DNA of 64,000 nt from Aporrectodea caliginosa (Eukaryota > Annelida > Clitellata > Crassiclitellata > Lumbricidae). Each line of letters begins with the position of its first letter. Within the stretch, counting starts at the first letter, position 1. The notes beneath the pieces were generated by a model, which saw only the letters and a list, made by a program, of their open reading frames with translations, had not been told where the DNA came from and made no database searches. Below, in pieces: positions 20,301-31,100 of the stretch. The stretch is from contig JACEVL010000163.1 in NCBI GenBank assembly GCA_020284085.1, positions 1,832,761-1,896,760 of the forward strand, given 5' to 3'. The position numbers and the translations under genes were made by a program.

Positions 20301-22913
20301 GTTTTCCTCTTCACTTGAACTTTCAGTTTCACTTTCCTCTTCGACTTCTATCACTTTCTTTTGCTGACTCTGCAATCTCGTCGTTACATTCGCTTGCACA
20401 TCTCCTTGTATCATTTTCACTTGTGGCACGGCTTTAAGTTCTGCAATGATTTCTGGATGCAACAAGAATCTTTCTGTGCTTCCCATTTTTGCAATACTAG
20501 CACACATCAATGTCACATACGGTGTAAGTGAACATTTGACTTTATGCGGAATTACCTCTTCTTCCACATCGTTACAACACAGCCTTACATCAACTTTCAC
20601 CAACTTTGCAGGAATGGCATCTCCTGCCACGCATTGTAAGTTCACTTTTCCAATCTGCTCCACCTTCATGCCTTCCAGTAATTCTTCACTAATCACCGGA
20701 ACCTCTGCTCCAGAATCAATCAGTGCTTTTACTTTTATTGGTTCTTTTCCTGCTGTTCCACGAATTTCTACCTCGACGTACTGCAATACCACTTTCTTCA
20801 ATGTTGTACTTTCATCTCTTCCAGCCATTTCTTTCTGCATTCCATTGTGCAATAGAATTTCTTTCTGAATATCAGGTGAAAGGTGACATTTCATCACTGA
20901 CTTTACTTCAGTTTCATTGTTCTGATGTTCTGTGGCTTGACTTTCAGAATTATCAACCACTTGAATTCGATTCACCCTCGAATGTTCTTGTTTTCCATAA
21001 TTTGAGGTTGTAACAGGAACTGGACAGAATTTCATCAAATGCCTGTCTGATCCACAGTTATGACAACGTTTCACCACTGCACCTCGTTGTTCGATGCTTT
21101 CTTTTCTCTTATATGGAGTAAACGATGCATTGCCTTCTCTCGCGACAAACCTTGGTGGTGATTTGTTATATACCTGACGTTGTCTGGTCATCATCGACTC
21201 TCTATTCTCGTGAACAACCGGAGAATTTGGTTTCACTTCTGCACCTCTGAACTGATTTCCTGTTTCTTGATTGCTCTTCCAATGAAAACCAAAATTTGGA
21301 GTGAACTGTTGATTTCTTTTGCCATTGGGAACAAAATCAAAACTTGTCTTATTCGGAATTGCCAAACCAATTCGATTATTAACATGAATGTCTGCTAGGT
21401 CTGCCACAACACTAGCTTCGTAACAATCAGTTCCTTCCTTCGACAATACAAACTGTAGTGGACCTGGTGGTAGTGATTCTTTCAACTTATCCGCCACTAA
21501 TAAATCAAACAGCTTCTCAAAATTCTTTTCCACTTTGCGACTTTTCACATAATAGTTCAGCAAGTTCTTCAGCCTAGCTGTAAACATTGTATACGTTTCT
21601 TCAGCTGTCTTCTTCGCATCAATAAACTTCGATCTGTACTCTCTCGGTGTCAACTTGAATTCTTTTAACAAGTGCTGTTTCACGATCTCATAATCATCTA
21701 AATCATCGAATGACAATCTGTTTAGAACAGTTCTAGCTTTCGGAGTCATCAATGGCAATAGTAACTTCACCCAGAATTGTTCTTGCACGTTGAAACTACG
21801 AAACGCATTCTCAACCGTTTCGAAATATAATGGCACCTCCATCATATCGTTTGGCATTTTAGGTAACACATGTTTCATGGCATCACCAATTTTCTTTATT
21901 TTCGAAACCATCGTTTCACTTTCTTCCTGTTTCCTTTTCTGTTCTTCTCGTTCTTCTTCTCTTCTTTGCTCTTGAGCTTCTCTATTTCGCTTCTCCTCTT
22001 TGAGTTGTGCTTCTTTTAATGCTATTTTTGTTTTTTCCAACTTTAAACGTTCTTGTCTTTCCTCTTCCGCCTTCTCCATACTTTCTTTCTGTAATTTCAG
22101 TTCTTCTTGTCTAACCTCTTCTGCTCGCTCCAACTCTGAAATTCGCACTTTTTCCTTTTCTTCTTCACGTAGTCTCTTCTCTTCAATCTGTTGCTGACGT
22201 ATCTCTTCGTCACTTTTCCGCGCCCTTTCAAATTCAATCATCTGCTCTAATCTTCTCCTTTCAGCATCTTCTCTATCTCTTCTCAATTGCTCTAATTGAA
22301 TCTCAAATTGCTGCTTTTGCAACTCAAGTTCTGCCACACGAACTTGCTCTGCTTTCTCTTCTTTCTCTCTCTGAAGACGTTCTGCCTTCTCTTCTTTCTC
22401 TCTCTGAAGACGTAATTCTTCCTGTCTTGCATTTTCTGCTTTCTCTTCTTTCTCTCTCTGAAGACGTTCTGCCTTCTCTTCTTTCTCTCTCTGAAGACGT
22501 AATTCTTCCTGTCTTGCATTTTCTGCTTTCTCTTCTTTCTCTCTTTGAAGACGTAATTCTTCCTGTCGCATTTCTTTCTCCTCTTGTCTTATACGCTCTG
22601 CATCTTCTCTTCGTTTCTCCTCTCTTTCTTTCTCGTCTTGTCTTGTCATCATCATCCATTGCATCATCATCTCCATAGACATAGGTCCAGGTGGTTTCTC
22701 AATAACCTTTTCCACAGCACCACCGACAGCACCTTCTTCTTTCGCTTCTGCTTCTTCTTTAAGCCAGACTTCAGCTAGCGCTTCTAACATGTCCTCACGT
22801 GACATATCTTCCAGTTTCTCTTCTTCAAAACCAGCCTTCAACAAGCGCTGTTTTAATCTTTCAGAAGACATCTTCTTCAGTTCTGCTTGTTTTTTGACAC
22901 TTAATTTCTCCAT
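17382..22913 (-). CDS. Gag-Pol of Gmr1-like element (integrase before RT)
   Basis: 1843 residues, uninterrupted. Residues ~70-350 are a Glu/Arg-rich coiled coil built of short repeats (LQREKEEKAERLQREKEEK). Gag capsid-like region ~360-480 (LLPLMTPKARTVLNRLSFDD). CCHC knuckle CHNCGSDRHLMKFC (~616). Protease ALIDSGAEVPVIS (~728). Integrase: HHCC from HESVFGGH to CKSCEKC (~996-1030), catalytic D, D, E at MDCVG (~1064), TSDQGTNF (~1122) and LVERWN (~1158), then a GPY/F-like RWHGPCTVIQR (~1303). RT follows: VIVKKKDGSLRLACDYRYIN, YVDD (~1574). RNase H closes it: YCDSSDFAVGAVL, EKEAYAIVWAL, FTDHNPLTYL, ending ADCLSRL. Integrase upstream of RT is the Ty1/copia order, but the RT is Ty3/gypsy type, the hallmark of Gmr1-like elements. 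All catalytic residues I checked are present. Confidence 0.95.
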   Translation of the reverse strand: MEKLSVKKQAELKKMSSERLKQRLLKAGFEEEKLEDMSREDMLEALAEVWLKEEAEAKEEGAVGGAVEKVIEKPPGPMSMEMMMQWMMMTRQDEKEREEKRREDAERIRQEEKEMRQEELRLQREKEEKAENARQEELRLQREKEEKAERLQREKEEKAENARQEELRLQREKEEKAERLQREKEEKAEQVRVAELELQKQQFEIQLEQLRRDREDAERRRLEQMIEFERARKSDEEIRQQQIEEKRLREEEKEKVRISELERAEEVRQEELKLQKESMEKAEEERQERLKLEKTKIALKEAQLKEEKRNREAQEQRREEEREEQKRKQEESETMVSKIKKIGDAMKHVLPKMPNDMMEVPLYFETVENAFRSFNVQEQFWVKLLLPLMTPKARTVLNRLSFDDLDDYEIVKQHLLKEFKLTPREYRSKFIDAKKTAEETYTMFTARLKNLLNYYVKSRKVEKNFEKLFDLLVADKLKESLPPGPLQFVLSKEGTDCYEASVVADLADIHVNNRIGLAIPNKTSFDFVPNGKRNQQFTPNFGFHWKSNQETGNQFRGAEVKPNSPVVHENRESMMTRQRQVYNKSPPRFVAREGNASFTPYKRKESIEQRGAVVKRCHNCGSDRHLMKFCPVPVTTSNYGKQEHSRVNRIQVVDNSESQATEHQNNETEVKSVMKCHLSPDIQKEILLHNGMQKEMAGRDESTTLKKVVLQYVEVEIRGTAGKEPIKVKALIDSGAEVPVISEELLEGMKVEQIGKVNLQCVAGDAIPAKLVKVDVRLCCNDVEEEVIPHKVKCSLTPYVTLMCASIAKMGSTERFLLHPEIIAELKAVPQVKMIQGDVQANVTTRLQSQQKKVIEVEEESETESSSEEENESDDQQSLMQDGITAEMSEQEMAACKNGNLNETKEDNECDVEIADLFQENEKDEEQQMQIADARKFEEQQRQDESLKAWWNLAPDKESEFCVVNGLLYKRYRILEQTIYQLVLPKERRMKVMELAHESVFGGHLGEEKTRERIKLSFTWPKMRRDIVKFCKSCEKCQLKARSLVMDRVPITPIPREDVAFRRITMDCVGPIEPASAAGHKYCLCIVDSCTRWPTVFLLKSLTAKAVCDALMELFMNVGVPSVITSDQGTNFTASLTREFLNLMGCSPRFDTPGHPEAAGLVERWNQTFKKMIHHVIVDNPRQWHKVIPFTVWALREVPNATTGIAPYMLVYGKIPRGPLAILKESWTREINLPPHIGIQPEKYLKDMKANMEKALLFAESYSREKQLQYTNQYNKRAKHKEFEPGEKVIVLYPTSTNKLISRWHGPCTVIQRRSKYSYLIDMGDDCRKIIHANKIRKYITRAMSCGLIVEEDEDFGSVVELLTKNDLQDEKNSLNLDPEQISHLTLSQQKQLLEVLNKYSDRFSEKPGLCTLVEHEIELKPEFREKEFMAYRIPLIYRAEVERQIKEMLQANIIKPSSSRMASPLVIVKKKDGSLRLACDYRYINSFTVDCKYPMPIVKDVLHKVGKSNVISIFDCRSAYWTCPVKQTDQWKTAFVTHNGLYEFTRVPFGMINSGRTFVKAINMVLQPINEFAEPYVDDIAVHSDDWKIHLQHLDAYLMQMRLHNITLNLKKCIFGKSEVKFIGHVVGSGTIQMNPDRIESLINLKTPETKKQVKQLLGFFGYYRQFIKDFAQIAKPLSDLTSKHVSDKIDWTDRHQQAFNLLKDAVRSKVVLYVFDVGKPFNLYCDSSDFAVGAVLTQMDDKGIERPVSFISQKLTDTQKRWATVEKEAYAIVWALNKLKEIIIGSKVHIFTDHNPLTYLTESMSKSAKLVRWALALQTFDVEVNYKKGRLNVVADCLSRL
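22335..22570 (-). repeat. internal tandem repeat in gag coiled coil
   Basis: Units of 39 and about 66 bases alternate, encoding EEKAERLQREK and ENARQEELRLQ blocks. This suggests recent length change in the coiled coil by slippage or unequal exchange. Confidence 0.8.
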
Positions 22914-23077
22914 CTTACTTCTTTACTTCAGTGCTGTCCTTTCTGGAAAACACCAGTTTTCTTTTGTGTTTGAAGTATTGGGGATTGTTCTTTGTTTGAT
23001 AACAACCAACTTTTATACCTTTGTCGTTGAGGCTTTCGTTGATTTACCAATGATTTGAATGCGTATTCACCAGTCGA

Positions 23078-23166
23078 CGTTGTTTCGAATCCCAGACGTT
23101 GTTTCGAATCCCAGACGTTGTTTCGAATCCCAGACGTTGTTTCGAATCTCACCGCTGCTGCCACCA
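23078..23166 (-). promoter_or_regulatory. primer binding site with 19-bp tandem T-arm repeats
   Basis: Five bases inside the 5' LTR, the minus strand reads TGGTGGCAGCAGCGGTGAGA then TTCGAA. This is complementary to the 3' end of a tRNA-Leu-like molecule (CACCGCTGCC-ACCA) apart from an extra GCT. The adjoining TTCGAATCCCAG text is repeated in a 19-bp unit at 23078, 23097, 23116 and partly 23135, so the T-arm-like segment occurs four times. Confidence 0.65.
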
Positions 23167-23171
23167 AATAA

Positions 23172-23594
23172 TGTCACCAACTCTTTTCTTTCTTAGTTGT
23201 GACCTACCTCAAGAACTTTCCTTATCTCTACATATAAATTGCTCAACGTCTTCTAACTGTTTAAGAATTAAATTGACACAGTTCTTTGAATGTTTCTTTC
23301 TTTCTTCAAACACAGTTTAATAACAACAAACTCAACTCTTGCCTTAAAACAACTGTACTACACTGTATAGTTCAAATTCACTGTCATCAGCAGTTTCTAA
23401 GTTTGGCGCGCTAACTGCACGTGTAAAACAATCTACCGTCAGCCAATGTTTAGGCTACTTTAGGCCAAGCGCCCACGAGCCGACAGCGCAACTAAGGCCT
23501 AAGACTAAAACCGCTTAACAATCGAATACACAATATATATATATCAACCTAAGGAACACCTGTGCTCATTATATATGCAAAACATTAGTTCACA
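23172..23594 (-). repeat. 5' LTR of Gmr1-like element
   Basis: Near-identical to the left LTR, differing by one base in an AT run. The TATA-like motif on the minus strand is the likely core promoter of the element. Confidence 0.95.
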
Positions 23595-23855
23595 TTAGCA
23601 TTTTGACTAATCCATCAATTATTCTTAATCTATTAAGCAAGATATTATTTTTAATCTAATTAGGCAATATAAATCACTGTGCCGTGCATGGGCGACTTTT
23701 CTGGATATTTAAAAACTGCAATCTTTTAAGAGGCTTGCATGAGGTGCAAGAGATCGAAGTAGGCGTTTTTGTAAAACATTTTATTTTTGAACTGCAATTA
23801 TATGCACACTACAGGTATTGCTAATGTTACGCTGCATTTGGAAAGCCTCAATAAT

Positions 23856-24303
<448 letters not shown>

Positions 24304-24512
24304 AAGGATCTTAGCAAGATGCAGGAACAGACAAACAGACAGTTAAAATAAATAGTGACAAACTAATGCTGTATAAAGAGACACACTTAAATGAACAAAG
24401 AATTGCGACATACATGTAGAGAGGTTAGGATAGTTAGGCCCTATTGCAGAGACAAGGAAATAGGCAGAAAATACGGAGACGATTTAGCAAAGATACAAAG
24501 AATCTAGCTAAC

Positions 24513-24713
24513 CGGTTGTAGAGCCGACTGCACTTGAAAAGGTGGATGCCGTAGTTAGACCAGGAGATAAATTACAAGGATCCTCTACAAGCGGAACATA
24601 CCAAAACACAATCCATTCAAATGACTTGTTTCCATGTTGATATACATTGAAAATGCAGTTATAGCTACAAGTCTTAACATAATAATTTTTATATTTCCTG
24701 TACCAAACAACAC
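24513..24713 (-). CDS. gene A exon: C-terminal half of NIDO-like domain
   Basis: Acceptor GACGACAG and a weak donor GTTAGC bound 201 bases. The translation runs VVWYRKYKNYYVKTCSYNCI, then NVYQHGNKSFEWIVFWYVP, then DPCNLSPGLTTASTFSSA. The W...C..F-V-G-SF-IVF-Y spacing resembles the second half of NIDO domains (as in nidogen and mesh-type proteins). A Thr/Ser-rich linker leads to the EGF exons. Entry and exit phases fit 25128-25326 upstream and 11664-11774 downstream. NIDO assignment is by pattern only. Confidence 0.6.
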
Positions 24714-25127
24714 CTGTCGTCAACGAAACATTAATGTCATAAAAGCGCAGTAGTTATTTGTAACCTATTTTCTCGACTTGGCAGTCAACTGTCATGTCTA
24801 ATGACAGCCTACATATCCATAAGTATAATGTTCTAAACGAACCAAGAACTATATTCACATAAACCCATAAGATATCCCAAAAACTACAGTTCGTTAGTGT
24901 TATGCGTTAAACATAAATAATATGAATCAATAATTAAACGTGAGTTATAAGAGGATTCATTTGAGATTAATAAATTCTTTGAAAATTATTGAATATTAGA
25001 AATTAAAGATGATATACATAGACGTATAAATATATGGAAAAATGAATATGTAGATGTGAGACTTACTTCTTTGAGAAACACTTTATGATTTGTACGATGC
25101 GGTGTGAGAAGTTGGCAAATAGCTTAC

Positions 25128-25326
25128 CTGTTTTAAACTGTGACATGGTTATCAACGCAACAAATAGTTTACATTGACATAGACTGAGTTGTACAATAGG
25201 ATTGACAAAAAAGGAAGGTTTTAATGTAGCAATAGCAAAAGTAAAAAGATGAAGCGACGGTCCAGTTAGGTTTTCTTTAACCCGTCTCAAAATGTTGTCG
25301 AAAATTTTGACCCAACATTCGAAAAC
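25128..25326 (-). CDS. gene A exon: NIDO-like domain, middle part
   Basis: Acceptor TTTTACAG and donor GTAAGC bound 199 bases, entering in phase 0 and leaving with one base, which the next exon completes. The translation contains VFECWVKIFDNILRRVKENL and TFAIATLKPSFFVNPIV. A phase-0 entry is what the gene B exon at 63626-63829 would require of its successor. No start codon or signal peptide exon for gene A was found further right. Confidence 0.5.
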
Positions 25327-28300
25327 CTGTAAAACATAAAGACCACTTACTGTAACAGACCAATAGGCCTACAAAATCCTTCGTTATTGGTCTCAGAACA
25401 CCACAGCGATTTCATTATTGATTTTATTCGTCTGTTTACCTTTGAGCATACGCCCTAATCACCCAAAATAATTATCTTTCACCCACAATCATCCCTATAT
25501 ACGTTATAGTTATTTGAGCAGGTTGGTGTGCAATCGCACTGTTCGGCTGCCAGAGATTTACAAGTTTCCAGTTTCCATACATCAGCACAAGAACACCGCA
25601 CACTGACCTACATAGCTCGCTTCCTTTGGAACAGTCTTCCTGTTAACATTCACATTAGTCCAAGTAACATTCTCGTCGGTTATTGAGATGCACCTATTTA
25701 AATATCTTACACAGCTACGTGCACAGCGCTTTTAGATGTCATTACAAATGTGAAGTATAAAAGCTCAGATACTTAGATACATAATTATATACAATTGCAA
25801 TGCATGGATTTCCGCAATGAGTCCATGTTTGTATGTACCAATAAACGTTCCATGTAAAGTCTTTTAGGTAAATCACAAGCGCTTTCACGCATTGTTACCT
25901 AACTGACCTAAGCAAGTTTGCTGTAAAGGTAGTTTTGAAATGCATGTTGAACAGAGTAAAATGCAACAGCACGTATTATGTAGTGAAGACTGTTCGGCAT
26001 CAACACAGACACATACAATGGGCTCCAGTTGAAACATGTAGAAGCTCCGCACCAACAATTTCACGCTGGCGCAGCAACCCCGACCGGATTAAGTTGGTAC
26101 CAGAACATAGTGTTATCTAATGTATCCTGCTGCAGTGCCGACAAGTAAAGCCAGTCACAGAAGGAGAATCAGCAATTAGAATGCTTTGACGACAGGAAGC
26201 CAAAGCAATGTCTGTCGCATGTTTTCTGAAATACTGTTAAATTTAAGCATACTGGTCACAAGTCGGACAATACAGCTCTGAGCCGATGTACTGGAAATTT
26301 TATAAAGCCTCCATGGATGAGACTGATTTAGACAATACGCGTAAGAAAGAATGAATGAACTAAATTCACTAGAACGCTTGACATACATGCATAGGCGTAA
26401 ACTTCTGTAGGCCGCTAGGCTCGAGCCCCCCCAATAATTGAGGCGCCAGGCCTGCCCACTGCTCAGGCATTGGGCCTCCCCAATATTATGACAGTAGTAA
26501 TATATTTCTTCGCCTAAACTCGGGGGCTTAAAGTGTGAATAGACGGCGTCTAGGCAGGCATTTAGTTTCAAGGGTGAACGCCGCCCTGGCCCTACCACTT
26601 ATTAGGCCAACAGACCACCACAGCCAAAGATCCTTCCACAGCCTGGATGCCGTCCATGCAGCGTCCATGCAGCAGTGTAATAACCTTGGGCGGGTCAAGC
26701 TATACGCCCCCCCAGCAGCTTTCAGCGGCTCAATGTATCTTGATTTTCGCGCGCATCCAAATATTTCCAACATGTGTTAGCCCATGAAGTAGGCTACTAA
26801 ATATTTCGGTATCTCCGTTTAGCCCCAGGATCTTCCGAAGAAATGATCGATTTTCCAGTATATATATTGATGAATCAAAAGCTGATAATTATGAATGAGA
26901 AATCTGGTAGGTCTACAAAAAGTTTGATAGCACTCCAAAAAAGGTGTTGCCTGTTTCTTCAGCTGATTGTTAGGCCTACAGATGATTCAGTCAAAGTAAT
27001 GAATCTCTATCAAGCCAGTGGAAGAAACAGCTAGGTTGATCGTTTCATCTGTAAATGACTTACTAACGATTGGTATAAATGGTCCACCTCTCGACCCTAT
27101 GGAATGCCGAGAAGTATGTTATTAGTTGGTTGAAGTCGGGCAACATAGAGACCTGGACAAAAGCAACAGGCTTGCCAAGGACATCTAGATTAGCTAGTAG
27201 GCCTAATACATGTACTTCGAAATTGTTTGCATAATTAACGAAAACTATTGCTTTGCTTTTTCTGTTTTCATTCATGATACTTCGGTGTTAGATAGAGTCA
27301 CAAATTTTTGCCAGAGGTAGTAGGCTAATCTTCTGAAAATAAACCTCGAGTTTTCCAATAAGTACTGTATTCTCCATTGTTCGAATTTTCGACACAGCTA
27401 CATGTAAGTAGCCATACGTGTGCATTTGAGGATCACTGGAGGTCAACAGCGCCAGTGGAACGCTCATACAGACTAGCTCCAAGATTCCTCCACTAGTGGA
27501 AAGATCTTGGACTAGCTCTGTCTCCCCGACCTTTAACCCTACAACGGGACGCTCAAGGCTCTGGGGCTGATATGCCTCGGCCCTCGGGGTGCAGGCTGGT
27601 GCACGGGGCCTGAACTGCTAGGTCATGACCTGGGAAATATCTCTGGCAGACTCTGGACCAGCAATACTCGAAATATTAACGTAATAATATTAACATTCTC
27701 TCTGGACCACTTTCTAGATTCGAACGCTGTCAGGCCTATGTAGGAACCACGGTTTAAAACCAAAATACCATCTTGAGCCCAATAGGTCTTGTTACTTTGA
27801 AACGTAACATTGTATACGCTGTGTGTTCTAATAATAATGCTGACTGAACAGTCCAAAGAGAAATCGTAGTTGTAATCATGTTAGCTACCTGTATGGCATA
27901 AAGTGCATCAGTGGCGTAGCGTGGGCTCGGATGCAGGGGTCCCGAATGGGCCCCTGTTTGGCCCTGTAAGGCCTGTAGCCTTTCGTGGGAGGGGAGGGCA
28001 ATGGGCCCTCCCAATATTTTCGACAAGCTTACGCCTATGCATACATGTAAGGGTGTATCGAGTACCTGTACAGCTCATGGCTAACAGGCTCACGACGCGC
28101 AAAGAGAATGTTAATGATCAGAGTGATAGTTATCTTTTTATGTATGTATAATTGCATACCGGTATTCGTTTATTTCTCTAATACAAGGGGGAAACGTGTT
28201 AGGTCCAGAAGCACAAACAGACCGCAGATGACGATTCCCATTTGACAGAGATGCAACGGCAGATTCATTTAAAAAAAGTTGGAATCTGGCATCACTTCAA

Positions 28301-29641
28301 CCTTACATTAGGTTACATTAAATCATTGTAAGTTACCTTCCGCATGCAAACAGCTAACAATTAGACAAACGACGTTAAAGCACTATTTACCAGGAACTTG
28401 AAGAAGTAAAATCCTTGCAACTCAAAATCAATAAATAATAGTCACAAGTCTTGATTGGAACATACAGTTGCTGCGCTTTTACATAATTATACAATTGATT
28501 AATCTTTCTAAATTTAAAAAATATTGAATGTGGAATTACTTTGAATGTATCCTTCTAATAAAGTAAAAGCAATCGCTTTCTTTCGTTAACTCAGTCGCTG
28601 GTCGTTTCTGTCGGATATTCTGCTGCAGACTAACCGTGCGTCAAAACAGAGCACAGGTGCTTTGTTCTAACTTGACGAAGATTGTTTGTCAATGCTTTTG
28701 AACGTCGAACGGACGCGCTAAGTTCACAAGTGGTTTGACTGCTAGTAAATATTTCATCGCTCTTTTGGTTCACAGGTAACGTAATAACACCTGCCGCCTA
28801 GGAAGTACACGGCTATATTTCTCAAGTTGCTCGAGTCCAGTTTATACTGTCGTCAGTGCCGTGTAGGGGTTTCAGAAAAATGATACATCGCTGAAACACC
28901 CAGAGCCTAAGTTTCTCATTATTCTATTCACGTTGTCTATGAATATTTTTTAAAGAATTTTAAAATGTTAGCCTCCGAACATAGACTACTCAAATTCCCG
29001 GGATTTGGTTTGATGCGAGCTACATCCAGGTAGAATAAAGACACTAAATTCAAGGCCATTTAAGGTCACTTCATTGGCGAACGGAGCTCAAATGCCGCCC
29101 GGAGCGACGGTCCACTATGCCGCCCTTGGCCACTTAATGTGGCATAATTATGCTATTACACATATCTGTAAGAGATTGCAATTTGCATGACGACCATCGA
29201 CCTTATTACATAATGGGCCGAAAATAAATTTTATCTTATAACGTTGATAGCCTGTCAGGATTTATCACTTTTCACTGCATTTTTTAATTATCCGTTTTAG
29301 TGATAGCCTACATTTTTAACTGACTGAAATCTATATTATTAGATAACAAAACATTTTATTGCATGAGCTGCGACTGTGGCTGACTGGCCGCTTCTGTTGT
29401 GGATGCGGAAGAAACAAAATATCGGCGCATAGCTGCGGCACCACCTACTTTCTGTTTTTTGCGATTTTCTCTGAGCGCCCTATGTTCAGTCTCTTACTCA
29501 TTCTCATTCGTAATGAATGTATGAATGAATTTTGCGAGTGTCTGTAGGTAATGCGATTGGGCCGAGAGGAACTTGTAGCTAACAATTATAGTATCTCACA
29601 GTAAAACTCTTAAAGTTATTATCTCGTTAGTTACAGTTAAC
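25327..29641. other. region upstream of the visible gene A exons, no gene supported
   Basis: Mostly unique AT-rich DNA. It contains GC-rich patches near 26390-26500 and 27530-27600 and a MITE-like block at 27904-28036. No tRNA, rRNA or convincing exon was found, so the 5' exons of gene A remain unlocated. Confidence 0.5.
27904..28036. mobile_element. MITE-like fragment
   Basis: Begins CATCAGTGGCGTAGCG and ends CTTACGCCTATGCATAC, a weak inverted pair around a GC-rich core with GGGCCC text. Similar ends (CATAGGCGTAAAC near 26389; GGTACGCCACTG near 31090) occur elsewhere in the window. Confidence 0.35.
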
Positions 29642-30293
29642 TTGATCTCTCAAAGCTGTTATTATCAGCTTCGCCAGCTCCGAGTGGTTTCTCGCTCTCT
29701 TTCTCATGACGCACTAGTGGTTCTTGTGCATGCCTTCGTTACTAGTCGAATTGACCACTGTTGCTCGATCCTCGTTGGCCTCCCTCTTGGGGTTCTGGGG
29801 CGACTAGATCGAGTTCTGCACTCAGCTGCTCGGCTTATTGGGCGAATCCCCAAATTCGGCTCTGTTTCTGCCTACATGCGCGATGTGTTACACTGGCTGC
29901 CTGTGGCCCAACGGATCTCATACCGGATTGCTTCTTTGGTTTCACGCTGCATCCTTGGCTGTGCTCCATCTTACCTGCGCAACCTCTGCCGCCCAGTGTC
30001 CGACGTTGTAGCGCGTCGGGCGCTTCGCTCCGCGACGACGGGGCAACTCTTAGTTCCGCGGGCTCGCTTGACTGCTAGGCAGCGCCGAGCTTTCTCGGTT
30101 GCAGGCTCCTCCATCTGGAATGACCTGCCATCAGAGCTGCGCTTGCTACCTTTGATCAATCAAACTGTGTTTTATAAATCACTTAAGTCTTTTTTCTTTT
30201 GCCGTGGCTGGGTTGGGAGAGCCCCTGAGTAGATTTCTTGAACGGGCGCTATATAAATCTCCAGAATGAATGAATGAATGAGTTAAAAATAAT
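29642..30293 (+). mobile_element. LINE (L2/CR1-like) 3' fragment with intact C-terminal ORF
   Basis: An open frame of 196 residues ends at 30232. It carries typical C-terminal RT features: ALVVLVHAFVTSRIDHCCSI, VLHWLPVAQRISYRIASLV, CAPSYLRNLC, then AFSVAGSSIWNDLPSELR. The 3' end has GGCGCTATATAAAT and a (GAAT)n tail at 30268-30282. 5'-truncated but with no stop, so relatively young. Confidence 0.85.
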
Positions 30294-30614
30294 ATAGTGC
30301 GAACCAAACGGAACCATGAAATGGAAATGAATGAATTAATGATAGACACCAATTTCTATTTATGAAAAATAATACAATTTAAGATTTTTAAAGTTGTTTA
30401 TGTCATAATTTCGCGGAAGCAGCGTACACTTATGGTTGTGTCCGTTATATAAAAATGCATTCTTCAAAGATTATTAATAACCGTTATTGCGCTGTGCAGT
30501 GACGCTCGGTGCAAACACGGCTTACTGTGCTCAGCAGAAGTTTCAGTTTTAAGAACAATAAAAATCGATATATTTTATTTACTGGATTATTTGGATTATG
30601 GATAATAATATATA

Positions 30615-30753
30615 GGCCTACTGGGGGCACTACTGTTTCTGCTCGTTCTCTTAAGACTTATTTTTTCGAGGGGTCCTTCGCACTGGAAGCGCCTCTGATT
30701 AGGTTGTACTGTGAGAGGCGCTCTATAAATTCATAAATAGAATAGAATAGAAT
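30615..30753 (+). mobile_element. LINE 3' end with (AGAAT)n tail
   Basis: The C-terminal codons SARSLKTYFFEGS are followed by GAGAGGCGCTCTATAAATTC and an AGAAT tail, the same type of 3' end as the neighbouring LINE. Confidence 0.65.
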
Positions 30754-31100
30754 GCTAATATTTAGTAAGCATTACTAATACAATATGCTCATATTTAGCA
30801 AACATTACAAAGAAACTGCTTCCTTTTCTACAATTCTGTTTGGTGTTCAACGTAGAGTGAATGCCTCCCTTAACGGAGGCTTATGGGCAGCATCGGAAGC
30901 CAACGCGACTTGACCAAAGTGACGGTTTCTGCCTTTCCTTCCTTATTTTCTACCTCTATTTCTTTCTATCCTACTTTTTCATTTTTTATTCAACATTCAC
31001 TCCATTTTTTATTTTTCTTCAACCCTATTTTGCCGCCCCTGCCCAAGTGCCGCATGGGGCGACTCGCCCCCTCTGACCCCCCCCCCTTCGGTACGCCACT
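30754..31100. other. intergenic, no gene seen
   Basis: Pyrimidine-rich text ends in a run of C (about 31077-31087) next to GGTACGCCACTG, possibly one end of a decayed DNA transposon. Confidence 0.4.

Larger units (their letters stand above)
16843..23594 (-). mobile_element. complete Gmr1-like Ty3/gypsy LTR retrotransposon
   Basis: 6.75-kb element on the minus strand. It has two LTRs (424 and 423 bases), a 5-bp target duplication TTAGC on both flanks (16838-16842 and 23595-23599), a primer binding site, one long intact gag-pol frame and a polypurine tract. By eye the LTRs differ only in the length of one AT run, so the insertion is very recent. The ORF has no stop or frameshift, so the element may be active. 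It lies in the long intron of host gene A, in the sense orientation. Confidence 0.95.

Noticed and set aside
19958..20868. Plus-strand ORFs of 159 and 140 codons
   Set aside because: Antisense shadows of the Gmr1-like gag-pol frame.
26176..26598. 140-codon minus-strand ORF
   Set aside because: No domain, biased composition, overlaps ORFs on the opposite strand and GC-rich repeat text.
27690..27845. Possible gene A exon reading SVYNVTFQSNKTYWAQDGI on the minus strand
   Set aside because: Composition is attractive, but there is no good donor, the phase cannot be tested, and no paralogous sequence is seen in gene B.
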